Source: Rhodanobacter sp. Soil772 (GTDB taxonomy: Bacteria; Pseudomonadota; Gammaproteobacteria; Xanthomonadales; Rhodanobacteraceae). From it: a stretch of DNA of 42,511 nt. How positions within the stretch are numbered: the first letter of the stretch is position 1; each line of letters opens with the position of its first letter. The stretch spans positions 974,291-1,016,801 of the forward strand of contig NZ_LMSK01000001.1 in assembly GCF_001428385.1 (NCBI RefSeq). The letters run 5' to 3'. The notes under the pieces were generated by a model, which did no database searches, was not told where the DNA came from, and saw nothing but the letters and a program-made list of their open reading frames with translations. The position numbers and the translations under genes were made by a program. Below, piece after piece: positions 7,551 to 14,638 of the stretch.

Positions 7551-9080
7551 ATGATAAAGGGTCTATTTGCCACTCACAGCATTGAGGCGATGCCTCGTGT
7601 GGACGCGGGCGAACCAGTCGAGGGTGGCCCGGAGGGCGAGGTAACCCTCAAGCGCGTGCTGACCGCTCGGCATCTGGTCATGCTCGGTATCGGTGCCGTG
7701 ATCGGTGCGGGCATTTTCGCCATCACCGGCACCGCCGCCGCCCAGTTTGCCGGCCCCGCGCTGATCATCAGCTTCCTGATTGCTGCCGTCGCCTGCGGAC
7801 TGGCCGGCATGTGCTACGCCGAGTTCGCCGCGATGCTGCCGGTGTCCGGCAGCGCCTATTCGTATTCCTACGCAACCCTCGGCGAAGTGGTTGCCTGGTT
7901 CGTCGGCTGGGCCCTGGTGCTCGAATACCTGTTCGCGGCATCGACCGTCGCGGTGGCGTGGTCGGGGTACTTCGGCGAAATGCTGCGCATGCTCAGTTCC
8001 ATGTCGGGATTGAATTTCAACCTGCCGGCGGCGCTCTCCTCAGCCCCACTCACGTTTGCCGAAGGCGGCCACGCGCTGGTGTTCACCGGCGCCCTGATCA
8101 ACCTGCCGGCGATCCTGATCGTCGGTGCGATCAGCTGGCTGTGCTATCTCGGCATCACCCAGTCGGCAACCGTCAACGCGATCATCGTGGCCATCAAGGT
8201 CACCGTGATCGTGTTGTTCCTGATCGTCATGTTCAATTACATCAACGCCGACCTGTGGCATCCGTTCATTCCGGCGAACGAGGGCGGTTCGAAGTTCGGC
8301 TGGAGCGGCATCTACCGCGGCGCCACCCTGGTGTTCTTCGCCTATATCGGTTTCGACGCGGTTTCCACCGCCGCTGGCGAGGCGAAGAATCCCCAGCGCG
8401 ACATGCCGATCGGCATCCTCGGTTCGCTGCTGATCTGTACCGTGCTGTATGTGGCGATGGCCGCCGTGATGACTGGCACCACGCCGTTCCGCATGCTCAA
8501 TACGCCGGAGCCGGTGGCCACCGCGATCAACTACGTGCTCGGCACGGTTACCGCGGGCAGCGGCGCCAGCTACCTCCTGGGCACGCTGAAGATCCTGGTG
8601 GTCTTCGCCGCACTGGCGGGCCTGAGCTCGGTGGTGCTGGTGATGCTGATGGGCCAGCCGCGCATCTTCTACTCGATGTCACGCGACGGCCTGATGCCCA
8701 AGGCTCTGGGCAAGCTGCATTCGAAGCACCGTACACCGTACATCGGCACCATCATCGTGGGCGCAATCGCTGCCGTGCTGGCGGGTCTGTTCCCGGTGGA
8801 TGTGCTCGGCGACCTGGTCTCGATGGGCACCTTGCTGGCCTTCGCCACCGTGTGCATCGGCGTGCTGGTATTGCGACGCACCCGCCCGGATCTGCCGCGC
8901 GCGTTCCGCGTGCCGCTGCCGTGGCTCGTCTGCCCGCTGGGCGCGCTCGCCTGTCTGTTCCTGTTCTGGCAGGCATTCCAGGTGCGCTGGCCGTTGATGG
9001 TTGGCTGGATCGCCATCGGCTTCCTGATCTACGCCTTCTACGGCTACCGCAACAGCAAGTTGCGCCAGGGCATGCATTGA
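7551..9080 (+). CDS. APC-family amino-acid permease (cationic amino-acid transporter type)
   Basis: A 509-residue inner-membrane permease with about 12 or more hydrophobic helices. The first helix carries the APC substrate-binding signature IGAVIGAGIF; CYAEFAAMLPVSGSAYSY and YIGFDAVSTAAGEAKNPQRD are strong hallmarks of the CAT-like (TC 2.A.3.3) branch, which takes up amino acids by proton coupling. The exact substrate cannot be read. A good ribosome site, AAGGGGAGC, precedes ATG 7551. A paralogue follows immediately, separated by a strong hairpin, so this pair looks like a tandem duplication that has since diverged. Confidence 0.92.
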   Translation: MIKGLFATHSIEAMPRVDAGEPVEGGPEGEVTLKRVLTARHLVMLGIGAVIGAGIFAITGTAAAQFAGPALIISFLIAAVACGLAGMCYAEFAAMLPVSGSAYSYSYATLGEVVAWFVGWALVLEYLFAASTVAVAWSGYFGEMLRMLSSMSGLNFNLPAALSSAPLTFAEGGHALVFTGALINLPAILIVGAISWLCYLGITQSATVNAIIVAIKVTVIVLFLIVMFNYINADLWHPFIPANEGGSKFGWSGIYRGATLVFFAYIGFDAVSTAAGEAKNPQRDMPIGILGSLLICTVLYVAMAAVMTGTTPFRMLNTPEPVATAINYVLGTVTAGSGASYLLGTLKILVVFAALAGLSSVVLVMLMGQPRIFYSMSRDGLMPKALGKLHSKHRTPYIGTIIVGAIAAVLAGLFPVDVLGDLVSMGTLLAFATVCIGVLVLRRTRPDLPRAFRVPLPWLVCPLGALACLFLFWQAFQVRWPLMVGWIAIGFLIYAFYGYRNSKLRQGMH

Positions 9081-9085
9081 CACCC

Positions 9086-9114
9086 GGCGGCCGGCGCCAA
9101 CAGCGCCGGCCGCC
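9086..9114 (+). terminator. Strong hairpin between the two permeases
   Basis: A perfect 12-bp stem, GGCGGCCGGCGC at 9086-9097 and its complement at 9103-9114, with loop CAACA, starts 5 bases after the first permease stop. Only three T residues follow shortly after, so it may stop transcription partially and set different levels for the two genes. Confidence 0.65.
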
Positions 9115-9171
9115 GCGTTTGTGATGCCCTCAAACAGAGCCGAACACCGCCGCTTTCGAAGACGACCTACC

Positions 9172-10650
9172 ATGCTCAAGCAGTTGCTCGCCCGCAAGAC
9201 CGATTTCAACGAACCCGACGACACCCATGGCCCCACCCTGCGCCGCACCCTCGGTCCGTGGGGACTGACCGCGTTGGGTATCGGCGCAGTGATCGGCGGC
9301 GGCATCTTCGTGATCACCGGCCAGGCAGCGGCCGACCATGCCGGCCCGGCGGTGATCCTGTCCTTCATCCTGGCGGCGATCTGCAGCACGTTCACTGCGC
9401 TGTGCTACGCCGAGTTCGCGACGCTTATCCCGGTTTCCGGCAGCGCCTATTCGTACGCCTACGCCACGCTGGGCGAACTGATGGCGTGGTTCATCGGCTG
9501 GAACCTGGTACTGGAATACGGCGTGTCCGCCTCGGCGGTGGCAGTGAGCTGGACCGGTTATTTCCTCAGCCTGCTCGAGCACATCGGCACGACGTTCAAC
9601 ATGGATCTCGGTCTGCCCGCGGCGCTGACCAATGCACCGCTGGCTTTCACCGCCGACCACGAATTGGTCGCCACCGGCGCGTTGTTCAACCTGCCGGCGG
9701 TGGTACTCATTCTGTTGCTGACCTGGATCTGCTACGTGGGCATCCGCGAGTCGAGCCTGGCGAACGCGGTAATGGTGGCGCTCAAGGTCGGCCTGATCAC
9801 CCTGGTGATCGTGGTTGGCTGGCGTTACGTCGACCCATCCAACTGGACTCCGTTCGTGCCTGAGTCGCAAGGCCAATACAAATACGGTTGGGGCGGCGTG
9901 CTGCGCGGCGCGGCGATGGTGTTCTTCGCCTACATCGGGTTCGAGGCCACTTCGGTGGCGGCGCAGGAATCGCGCAACCCGCAACGCGACCTGCCGATCG
10001 GCATTCTCGCCTCGCTGGCGATCTGCACCGTGCTGTATATCGCGATGGCCGCGGTGATGACCGGGCTGAGTTCGTACACCCTGCTGGGCACCAACGAGCC
10101 GGTGGTGACCGCCCTGCACGGGCACCCGCAACTGGAATGGCTGCGCTGGCTGGTCGAGGTCGGCGCGCTGCTCGGCCTGTCGTCGGTCGTGCTGGTGATG
10201 ATCATCGCGCAGCCGCGCATCTTCATGATCATGGGCCGCGACGGCATGCTGCCGAAGATATTCACGCGGATCCACCCGCGCTATCGCACGCCGCACCTGA
10301 ACACGCTGATTACCGGCGCCGGCATCGCCCTGCTCGCGGCGATCTTCCCGCTGGATGTGCTGGGCGACCTGGTGTCGATGGGCACGCTGATCGCGTTCAT
10401 GGCGGTTTGCGCCGGCGTGTGGATCCTGCGGCATACCCGGCCTGAGCTGCCGCGCACCTTCCGCGTGCCGTTCGCACCGGTGATCTGCACGCTCGGCATC
10501 CTCAGCTGCCTCGCCCTGCTGTCCACGATGGCCTGGTACAACTGGTCGCTGATGATCGCCTGGACCATCCTCGGGCTGGTGATCTATTTCGGTTACGGCA
10601 ACCGGCACAGCCACCTGCGCCGCACCATGGCCGACGCCCCGAAGCCCTGA
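9172..10650 (+). CDS. APC-family amino-acid permease, paralogue of the preceding gene
   Basis: A 492-residue permease closely related to the gene before it: the same IGAVIGGGIF first-helix motif, CYAEFATLIPVSGSAYSY, YIGFEATSVAAQESRNPQRD and DVLGDLVSMGTL blocks occur in the same order. It is a CAT-type amino-acid transporter of the inner membrane with unknown substrate. The ATG at 9172 (MLKQLLARK...) is preferred over a frame opening at 9121 because it starts where the paralogue's cytoplasmic N-terminus aligns; the ribosome site is weak. It is probably transcribed with the first permease through the hairpin at 9086-9114. After its stop the sequence turns sharply AT-rich. Confidence 0.92.
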   Translation: MLKQLLARKTDFNEPDDTHGPTLRRTLGPWGLTALGIGAVIGGGIFVITGQAAADHAGPAVILSFILAAICSTFTALCYAEFATLIPVSGSAYSYAYATLGELMAWFIGWNLVLEYGVSASAVAVSWTGYFLSLLEHIGTTFNMDLGLPAALTNAPLAFTADHELVATGALFNLPAVVLILLLTWICYVGIRESSLANAVMVALKVGLITLVIVVGWRYVDPSNWTPFVPESQGQYKYGWGGVLRGAAMVFFAYIGFEATSVAAQESRNPQRDLPIGILASLAICTVLYIAMAAVMTGLSSYTLLGTNEPVVTALHGHPQLEWLRWLVEVGALLGLSSVVLVMIIAQPRIFMIMGRDGMLPKIFTRIHPRYRTPHLNTLITGAGIALLAAIFPLDVLGDLVSMGTLIAFMAVCAGVWILRHTRPELPRTFRVPFAPVICTLGILSCLALLSTMAWYNWSLMIAWTILGLVIYFGYGNRHSHLRRTMADAPKP

Positions 10651-10996
10651 TTCATCAATTTCCGTGAATGTCGGCGAAAATCGCCAAATTTTGCTTAATA
10701 ATGGCAAATTTCGCCCATCATCATGAAATGGCAAAGTTCTTTATAAATCTTACAAATTCAATGGCAAGTCATTGTTTTTGCAATATTTAACGAGAACTTT
10801 TCAAGAGAAATCGAGGGGCTGGTCGCCCTTTCGCCGAACTCGGGAGTATCATCCTCAGTCCGCGGGTTGATCACTTGGCAGTGGGCCCCGGATCGCGGCT
10901 CGGCGTGTCAGGTGGGTAAGCTCCTCAGCCTGATGTGTCCGGGCCGCACTTTTGTCCGCGTGCCGCTCTTTCCGCCCGCTCTCCGTCAGCGAAAAC
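10651..10996. other. Gene-free stretch: AT-rich segment then GC-rich structured segment
   Basis: No convincing gene lies between the permease stop and the HiPIP terminator. Bases 10655-10815 are strikingly AT-rich and carry three AATGGCAA direct repeats (10700, 10727, 10760). Bases 10815-10990 return to high GC. There an interrupted hairpin (GCGGC at 10895-10899 with GCCGC at 10943-10947, inner CAGG/CCTG pairing) is followed by ACTTTT. This could be a small RNA with its own terminator, a long permease 3' region or a protein-binding site. I compared it by eye with 6S, 4.5S, tmRNA, RNase P and common riboswitch signatures and recognised none. Confidence 0.4.
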
Positions 10997-11023
10997 AAAA
11001 AGGCCGGCATCAGCCGGCCTTTT
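10997..11023 (-). terminator. Terminator of the HiPIP gene (two-way hairpin)
   Basis: AAAAAGGCCGGC, loop ATCA, GCCGGCCTTTT forms a perfect GC stem flanked by A and T runs. On the minus strand it lies 35 bases after the HiPIP stop and ends in TTTTTGTTTT, a good intrinsic terminator. On the plus strand it also ends in four T residues, so it could stop transcripts arriving from the permease side. Confidence 0.85.
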
Positions 11024-11057
11024 GCATGACGGGATTCCCGATATTGTCGGGAGGCGA

Positions 11058-11390
11058 TCAGGCCTTCTTCGGCGTGTGCGACACGCACCAGCCTTTCGCG
11101 TTCACCGATTTGCCGGGGAACAACTGACACGGCCCGCGACCAGTGGCGCCGCCGCTGTAGAACTGGCAGTTCGCGCAATCGTCGCCGGCCTTGTACTTGG
11201 CGTTGGCGGTCTTGCTGGCATCTTCCACGTAGCCCAAGGCCTTCGCGGTCGGGTCCGACTCGCTCACCGGCGGCAGGTCCGCCGCACGCGCGAAGCGCGG
11301 CAAGCCACCGAACACCACCGCCGCCGCCGTGGTGCCGGCAGCCACCTTGAGGAATCGGCGACGCGATTCGATATCTTGTTCTTTCGACAT
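11058..11390 (-). CDS. High-potential iron-sulfur protein, Tat-exported
   Basis: A 110-residue HiPIP precursor: a small periplasmic electron carrier with one [4Fe-4S] cluster cycling between +2 and +3. The twin-arginine signal SRRRFLK (residues 9-15) and hydrophobic stretch AAGTTAAAVVFGGL indicate folded export by Tat, with cleavage likely after ARA near residue 36. The four cluster cysteines are at 72, 75, 88 and 102 in the family pattern CxxC...C...C (DDCANCQFY, GPCQLF, GWCVSH). The ATG at 11390 is chosen over the longer frame because a GGAGG site sits 7 bases upstream. It is divergent from mtnB and ends at a strong terminator. Confidence 0.93.
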   Translation of the reverse strand: MSKEQDIESRRRFLKVAAGTTAAAVVFGGLPRFARAADLPPVSESDPTAKALGYVEDASKTANAKYKAGDDCANCQFYSGGATGRGPCQLFPGKSVNAKGWCVSHTPKKA

Positions 11391-11476
11391 GGGCAAGCCT
11401 CCGTCGGGATCTGTCCGGCGCACCCTGCGCCGGACTCACGCCGATGTTACGCCCACCGCCCCAATTTTTCCTGACT

Positions 11477-11495
11477 TGCGAGAATGGCTCTCATT
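11477..11495. promoter_or_regulatory. Possible Fur-box-like site between HiPIP and mtnB
   Basis: The core GAGAATGGCTCTCATT resembles Fur boxes of the AATGAGAAT-n-ATTCTCATT type (13 of 18 non-central positions). It lies about 87 bp upstream of the HiPIP start and upstream of the mtnB -10. Iron control of an iron-sulfur protein would make sense, but the left half matches only 6 of 9. Confidence 0.3.
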
Positions 11496-11522
11496 CCAGC
11501 CGGGCTGCGGCCTGGCGCATGG

Positions 11523-11551
11523 TATAGTCGACGCTCATTTGGACGTCCAAA
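11523..11551 (+). promoter_or_regulatory. mtnB extended -10 promoter and perfect 14-bp palindrome
   Basis: TGG-TATAGT (hexamer 11523-11528) is a good extended -10 without a clear -35. Seven or so bases later transcription should begin, and a perfect palindrome TTTGGACGTCCAAA covers 11538-11551, directly before the mtnB ATG at 11556. The palindrome occupies the place where a ribosome site would normally be. It looks like a repressor operator for the methionine-salvage genes; the GGACGTCC core is reminiscent of, but not the same as, MetJ boxes (AGACGTCT). Confidence 0.55.
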
Positions 11552-11555
11552 CCGC

Positions 11556-12206
11556 ATGAGCCAGATCCTTCCAGCCACGATCCCCGCCAGCGTGTTCGAG
11601 CAGTGCGCCGACGCCATTGCCGACGCCGCCCGTGAGCTGTCCATGCTCGGCTGGACGCCGGCGACCAGCAGCAATTTCTCGATGCGGGTCGATGCCGATC
11701 ACGCGGCGATCACCATCTCCGGCCGGCACAAGGGCAGGCTCGGCCGCGACGACATCATGCTGATCGACCTGGACGGGAATGCCGTCGGCACCGATGCCCG
11801 CCCCAGCGCCGAAACGGCGCTGCACACCCAGGTCTACCGGCGCTGGCCGGAGATGAACGCGGTGCTGCACACCCACTCGCGCACGCAAAGCGTGGCGTCG
11901 CGGCTGTTCGCCGCCGAGGGCGCCGTGCGCCTGCAAGGCTGGGAGCTGCAAAAGGCGATCACCGGCTATCACACCCACGAGAGCGTGCTGGAGATCCCGG
12001 TGTTCCCGAACACTCAGCACATGCCCGAACTGGTGGCCCGGGTCGACGCCTGGCTGGACGCGGGCAAGCCGCTGCACGCCTATCTGATCGACGGCCATGG
12101 CATCTACACCTGGGGCCGCGACATGGCCGAGACCCAACGCCATCTGGAGGCGCTGGAGTTCCTGCTCGGCTGCGAACTTGACCTGAAAAAGCTGAGGGCA
12201 TCATGA
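11556..12206 (+). CDS. mtnB: Methylthioribulose-1-phosphate dehydratase
   Basis: A 216-residue class II aldolase-fold enzyme of the methionine salvage pathway. It dehydrates 5-methylthioribulose 1-phosphate to the diketo phosphate. Zinc ligands are visible as His105 and His107 ([12 protein letters not shown]) and a C-terminal His196 ([10 protein letters not shown]); the SNFSMR block and RPSAETALH are family landmarks. The ATG at 11556 is taken because the family start MSQILPATI follows; a longer frame from 11484 would run through the promoter. There is no obvious ribosome site, and the leader contains a perfect palindrome. Its stop overlaps the mtnD start by 4 bases (ATGA), showing translational coupling. 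Confidence 0.95.
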   Translation: MSQILPATIPASVFEQCADAIADAARELSMLGWTPATSSNFSMRVDADHAAITISGRHKGRLGRDDIMLIDLDGNAVGTDARPSAETALHTQVYRRWPEMNAVLHTHSRTQSVASRLFAAEGAVRLQGWELQKAITGYHTHESVLEIPVFPNTQHMPELVARVDAWLDAGKPLHAYLIDGHGIYTWGRDMAETQRHLEALEFLLGCELDLKKLRAS

Positions 12207-12766
12207 GCCGACTGCGCATCTTCGACGAAACCCGACCGCAATCGCCGCTGGCAGCGATCGACGAGCACGCCACGATTGCCGCCGAGCTGGGCAAGGTCGG
12301 CGTCCGCTTCGAACGATGGGACGCCAGCCAGCCGATCGCGCCGGGCGCCAGCCAGGACGAGGTGATCGCGGCCTATCGCGGCGACATCGACCGCCTGATG
12401 GGCGAGAAGGGTTACCAGGCCGTCGACGTGATCAGCCTCGCCCCCGATCATCCCGACCGCGCCGTGCTGCGCCAGAAGTTTCTCAGCGAGCACACCCACA
12501 GCGAGGACGAAGTGCGCTTCTTCGTCGCCGGCGCCGGCCAGTTCACCCTGCACATCGACGGCAAGGTGTACGACGTGCTGTGCGAACAGGGCGACCTGAT
12601 CGGCGTGCCGGACGGCACCCGCCACTGGTTCGACATGAGCGAATCGCCCTGCTTCGTGGCGATCCGGCTGTTCACCAACAAGGAAGGCTGGGTGGCCAAC
12701 TTCACCGGCGACGACATCGCGCAGCAGTTCTCGCGGATGCAGCCGCACCAGGCTACGCCGGGCTGA
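12203..12766 (+). CDS. mtnD: Acireductone dioxygenase
   Basis: A 187-residue cupin enzyme of methionine salvage. With Fe2+ it converts acireductone to formate and the keto acid precursor of methionine; with Ni2+ the same fold gives an off-pathway reaction releasing CO. The metal ligands fall at His97, His99 and Glu103 (EHTHSEDE) and His141 (DGTRHWF), nearly the positions of the Klebsiella enzyme. It starts inside the mtnB stop (ATGA overlap) and is followed after 59 bases by mtnC, so the three genes form one operon in the order B-D-C. Confidence 0.96.
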   Translation: MSRLRIFDETRPQSPLAAIDEHATIAAELGKVGVRFERWDASQPIAPGASQDEVIAAYRGDIDRLMGEKGYQAVDVISLAPDHPDRAVLRQKFLSEHTHSEDEVRFFVAGAGQFTLHIDGKVYDVLCEQGDLIGVPDGTRHWFDMSESPCFVAIRLFTNKEGWVANFTGDDIAQQFSRMQPHQATPG

Positions 12767-12825
12767 TAACGGCCGCCGGCGCGCCGTTCCTTTATGCTGG
12801 CCTACCCACCCAAGCTGCCGCCGCC

Positions 12826-13512
12826 ATGATCGAAATTCGCGCCATCGTCACCGACATCGAAGGCACCACCAGCTCGATCGACTTCGTTCGCGACGTGCTG
12901 TTTCCGTACGCGCGCAAGCGGCTGCCGGCCTTCGTCGAAACCCACGGCACCAAGCCCGAGGTGCAGCACTGGCTGCACGAGGCAGCCAGGGAAGCCGGGC
13001 TGGTGGAAGCCCGCCGCCAGGACATCATCGAACTGCTGCTGCAGTGGATCGACCAGGATCGCAAGTCCACCGCGCTGAAGGCGCTGCAGGGCATGATCTG
13101 GAAGGATGGCTACGAGGCCGGCGACTATCGCGCGCACATCTATCCGGAGGTCGCCGCGCGACTGCGCGACTGGCGCGCCGACGGGCTGCGGCTGTACGTC
13201 TACTCCTCCGGCTCGGTGCCGGCGCAGCAGCTGTTTTTCCAGCACAGCGAGGCGGGCGACTTGAGCGCGCTGTTTGCCGGCTACTTCGATACCGAAACCG
13301 GCCCGAAGCGCGAATCGGAATCCTACCGGCGCATCGCCGAGGCGATCGACGAACAGCCACGGCACCTGCTGTTCCTGTCCGACATCGTGGAGGAGCTCGA
13401 CGCCGCGCAGGCCGCCGGTTTCCACACCGGTTGGCTGGTGCGTGCGCCGCAGGACTTGCCTGAATCGCCGCGCCACTCGGTCTATCGCGACTTCGACGCG
13501 ATCACACCCTGA
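12826..13512 (+). CDS. mtnC: Enolase-phosphatase E1 (methionine salvage)
   Basis: A 228-residue HAD-superfamily enzyme that enolises and then dephosphorylates the diketo phosphate to acireductone. The HAD motif I is the family variant DIEGTT (Asp10, Glu12, Thr14). Motif II is [10 protein letters not shown], the motif III lysine lies in [10 protein letters not shown], and the motif IV acidic pair follows in [13 protein letters not shown]. The start at 12826 is fixed by [13 protein letters not shown]; the open frame extends further upstream only as a shadow of mtnD. The upstream enzymes MtnA and MtnP/MtnK are not in the window. The C13 peptidase gene begins 20 bases after its stop. Confidence 0.96.
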   Translation: MIEIRAIVTDIEGTTSSIDFVRDVLFPYARKRLPAFVETHGTKPEVQHWLHEAAREAGLVEARRQDIIELLLQWIDQDRKSTALKALQGMIWKDGYEAGDYRAHIYPEVAARLRDWRADGLRLYVYSSGSVPAQQLFFQHSEAGDLSALFAGYFDTETGPKRESESYRRIAEAIDEQPRHLLFLSDIVEELDAAQAAGFHTGWLVRAPQDLPESPRHSVYRDFDAITP

Positions 13513-13532
13513 ACCTGCCGCGCGAGCCCGCC

Positions 13533-14543
13533 ATGCGTAGCGCCCTGACCGTCCTGCTTGCGTTCGCCGCCGGGGTGCTGCTGGCGACGTGGTGGCCTGG
13601 TCAGCCGGCGATGCCATCGCTCGTTGGCCATCCCGCGCCCGCGGCACTCGCCAGCGTGGACCCGGATGCCGCGCTGGACAGCGACGCCGACGTCGACAGC
13701 TGGCCCAGCCAGGCTCCAACCCCGGAGCAGGTGCTGTACGCGCAACCGCGGATGATGCGAGACGCGCTGGCGCAACTCGGCCCGCGCGTACCCGGCAAAC
13801 CGAACCTGTACCTGCTCGTCTTCGCCGGCGACGGCAGCGAGGACGTGTTCCGCAACGAAGCCGAATACGCCGCGCGGCTGTTCGCGCAGCGCTTCGGCGC
13901 CACCACCCACAGCCTGGTGCTGGAGAACAACCCGGCCAGCCTGACCACCCGTCCGCTGGCCAGCTGGAGCAACCTGGAAACTGCACTCGAAAGTCTGGGC
14001 AAGGTGATGCAACCGGACCAGGACATCCTGCTGCTATACCTCACCAGCCACGGCAGCGAGGACCACAGCCTGCTGGTCGACATGGACCCGCTGCCGCTGG
14101 ACCAGCTCGGCGCCAGCGACCTGGCCGGCATCCTGGCGATGCACCCGTTCAAGTGGAAGGTGGTCGTGGTCAACGCCTGCTATTCCGGCGGCTTCGTGCC
14201 GCCGCTGCGCGGCTCCGGCACCCTGGTACTCACCGCCGCCCGCAGCGACCGCAGTTCGTTCGGCTGCGGCAGCGACTCGGACATCACCTACTTCGGCAAG
14301 GCCTGGCTGGTCGACGCATTGAACCGCACCCCGGATTTCATCGAAGCCTTCAAGCAGGCCAGCGGCGAGATCAGCCAGTGGGAGCAGAAGGACAAGCTGA
14401 CGCCGTCGGAACCGCAGATCGACATCGGCAGCGGCATCGCGGGGCAGCTCGCCTTGTGGCGCAAGGGTTTCACGCCCGGGCCGACGCTGCCGTTCAAGCC
14501 GGCAACGCCGGCGCCAGCCAGCACAACGGCGGTGGCGCAGTAG
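13533..14543 (+). CDS. Membrane-anchored C13 family (legumain-like) cysteine peptidase
   Basis: A 336-residue protein with one N-terminal hydrophobic segment (about residues 4-21), a variable linker, and a caspase/legumain-fold domain (about 88-270). The predicted catalytic dyad is His173 in YLTSHGSEDHS and Cys216 in VVNACYSGGF, each after a hydrophobic strand as in clan CD peptidases. A C-terminal Pro/Ala tail follows. The anchor should put the domain in the periplasm, but orientation is inferred. Substrate unknown; clan CD enzymes usually cut after a specific P1 residue (Asn/Asp for legumain). It lies only 20 bases after mtnC and may be co-transcribed, with no obvious functional link to methionine salvage. 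Confidence 0.85.
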   Translation: MRSALTVLLAFAAGVLLATWWPGQPAMPSLVGHPAPAALASVDPDAALDSDADVDSWPSQAPTPEQVLYAQPRMMRDALAQLGPRVPGKPNLYLLVFAGDGSEDVFRNEAEYAARLFAQRFGATTHSLVLENNPASLTTRPLASWSNLETALESLGKVMQPDQDILLLYLTSHGSEDHSLLVDMDPLPLDQLGASDLAGILAMHPFKWKVVVVNACYSGGFVPPLRGSGTLVLTAARSDRSSFGCGSDSDITYFGKAWLVDALNRTPDFIEAFKQASGEISQWEQKDKLTPSEPQIDIGSGIAGQLALWRKGFTPGPTLPFKPATPAPASTTAVAQ

Positions 14544-14638
14544 CCCTCCCGAGAATATCTAAACCACTAGAAGCACGTATAGGCGAGTAGCCATCGACGC
14601 CACCTGCAACAGAAGGCAACGTTCACTGACTGCGTAGC

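Noticed and set aside
10760..10785. Possible sigma-54 promoter (TGGCA ... TTGC) in the AT-rich stretch
   Set aside because: The GG and GC dinucleotides are 17 bases apart instead of the required 12, so the site does not fit.
10800..10996. 6S RNA, tmRNA, 4.5S RNA or a known riboswitch
   Set aside because: None of the conserved sequence blocks I know for these RNAs is present; left as an unexplained structured stretch.
10867..11127. 86-residue frame over the gene-free region and antisense to HiPIP
   Set aside because: It runs through the terminator hairpin and into the HiPIP gene on the opposite strand, with no ribosome site or family resemblance.
11538..11551. MetJ box before mtnB
   Set aside because: MetJ needs tandem AGACGTCT-type 8-mers; here only one GGACGTCC core occurs, so I list it as an operator of unknown protein.
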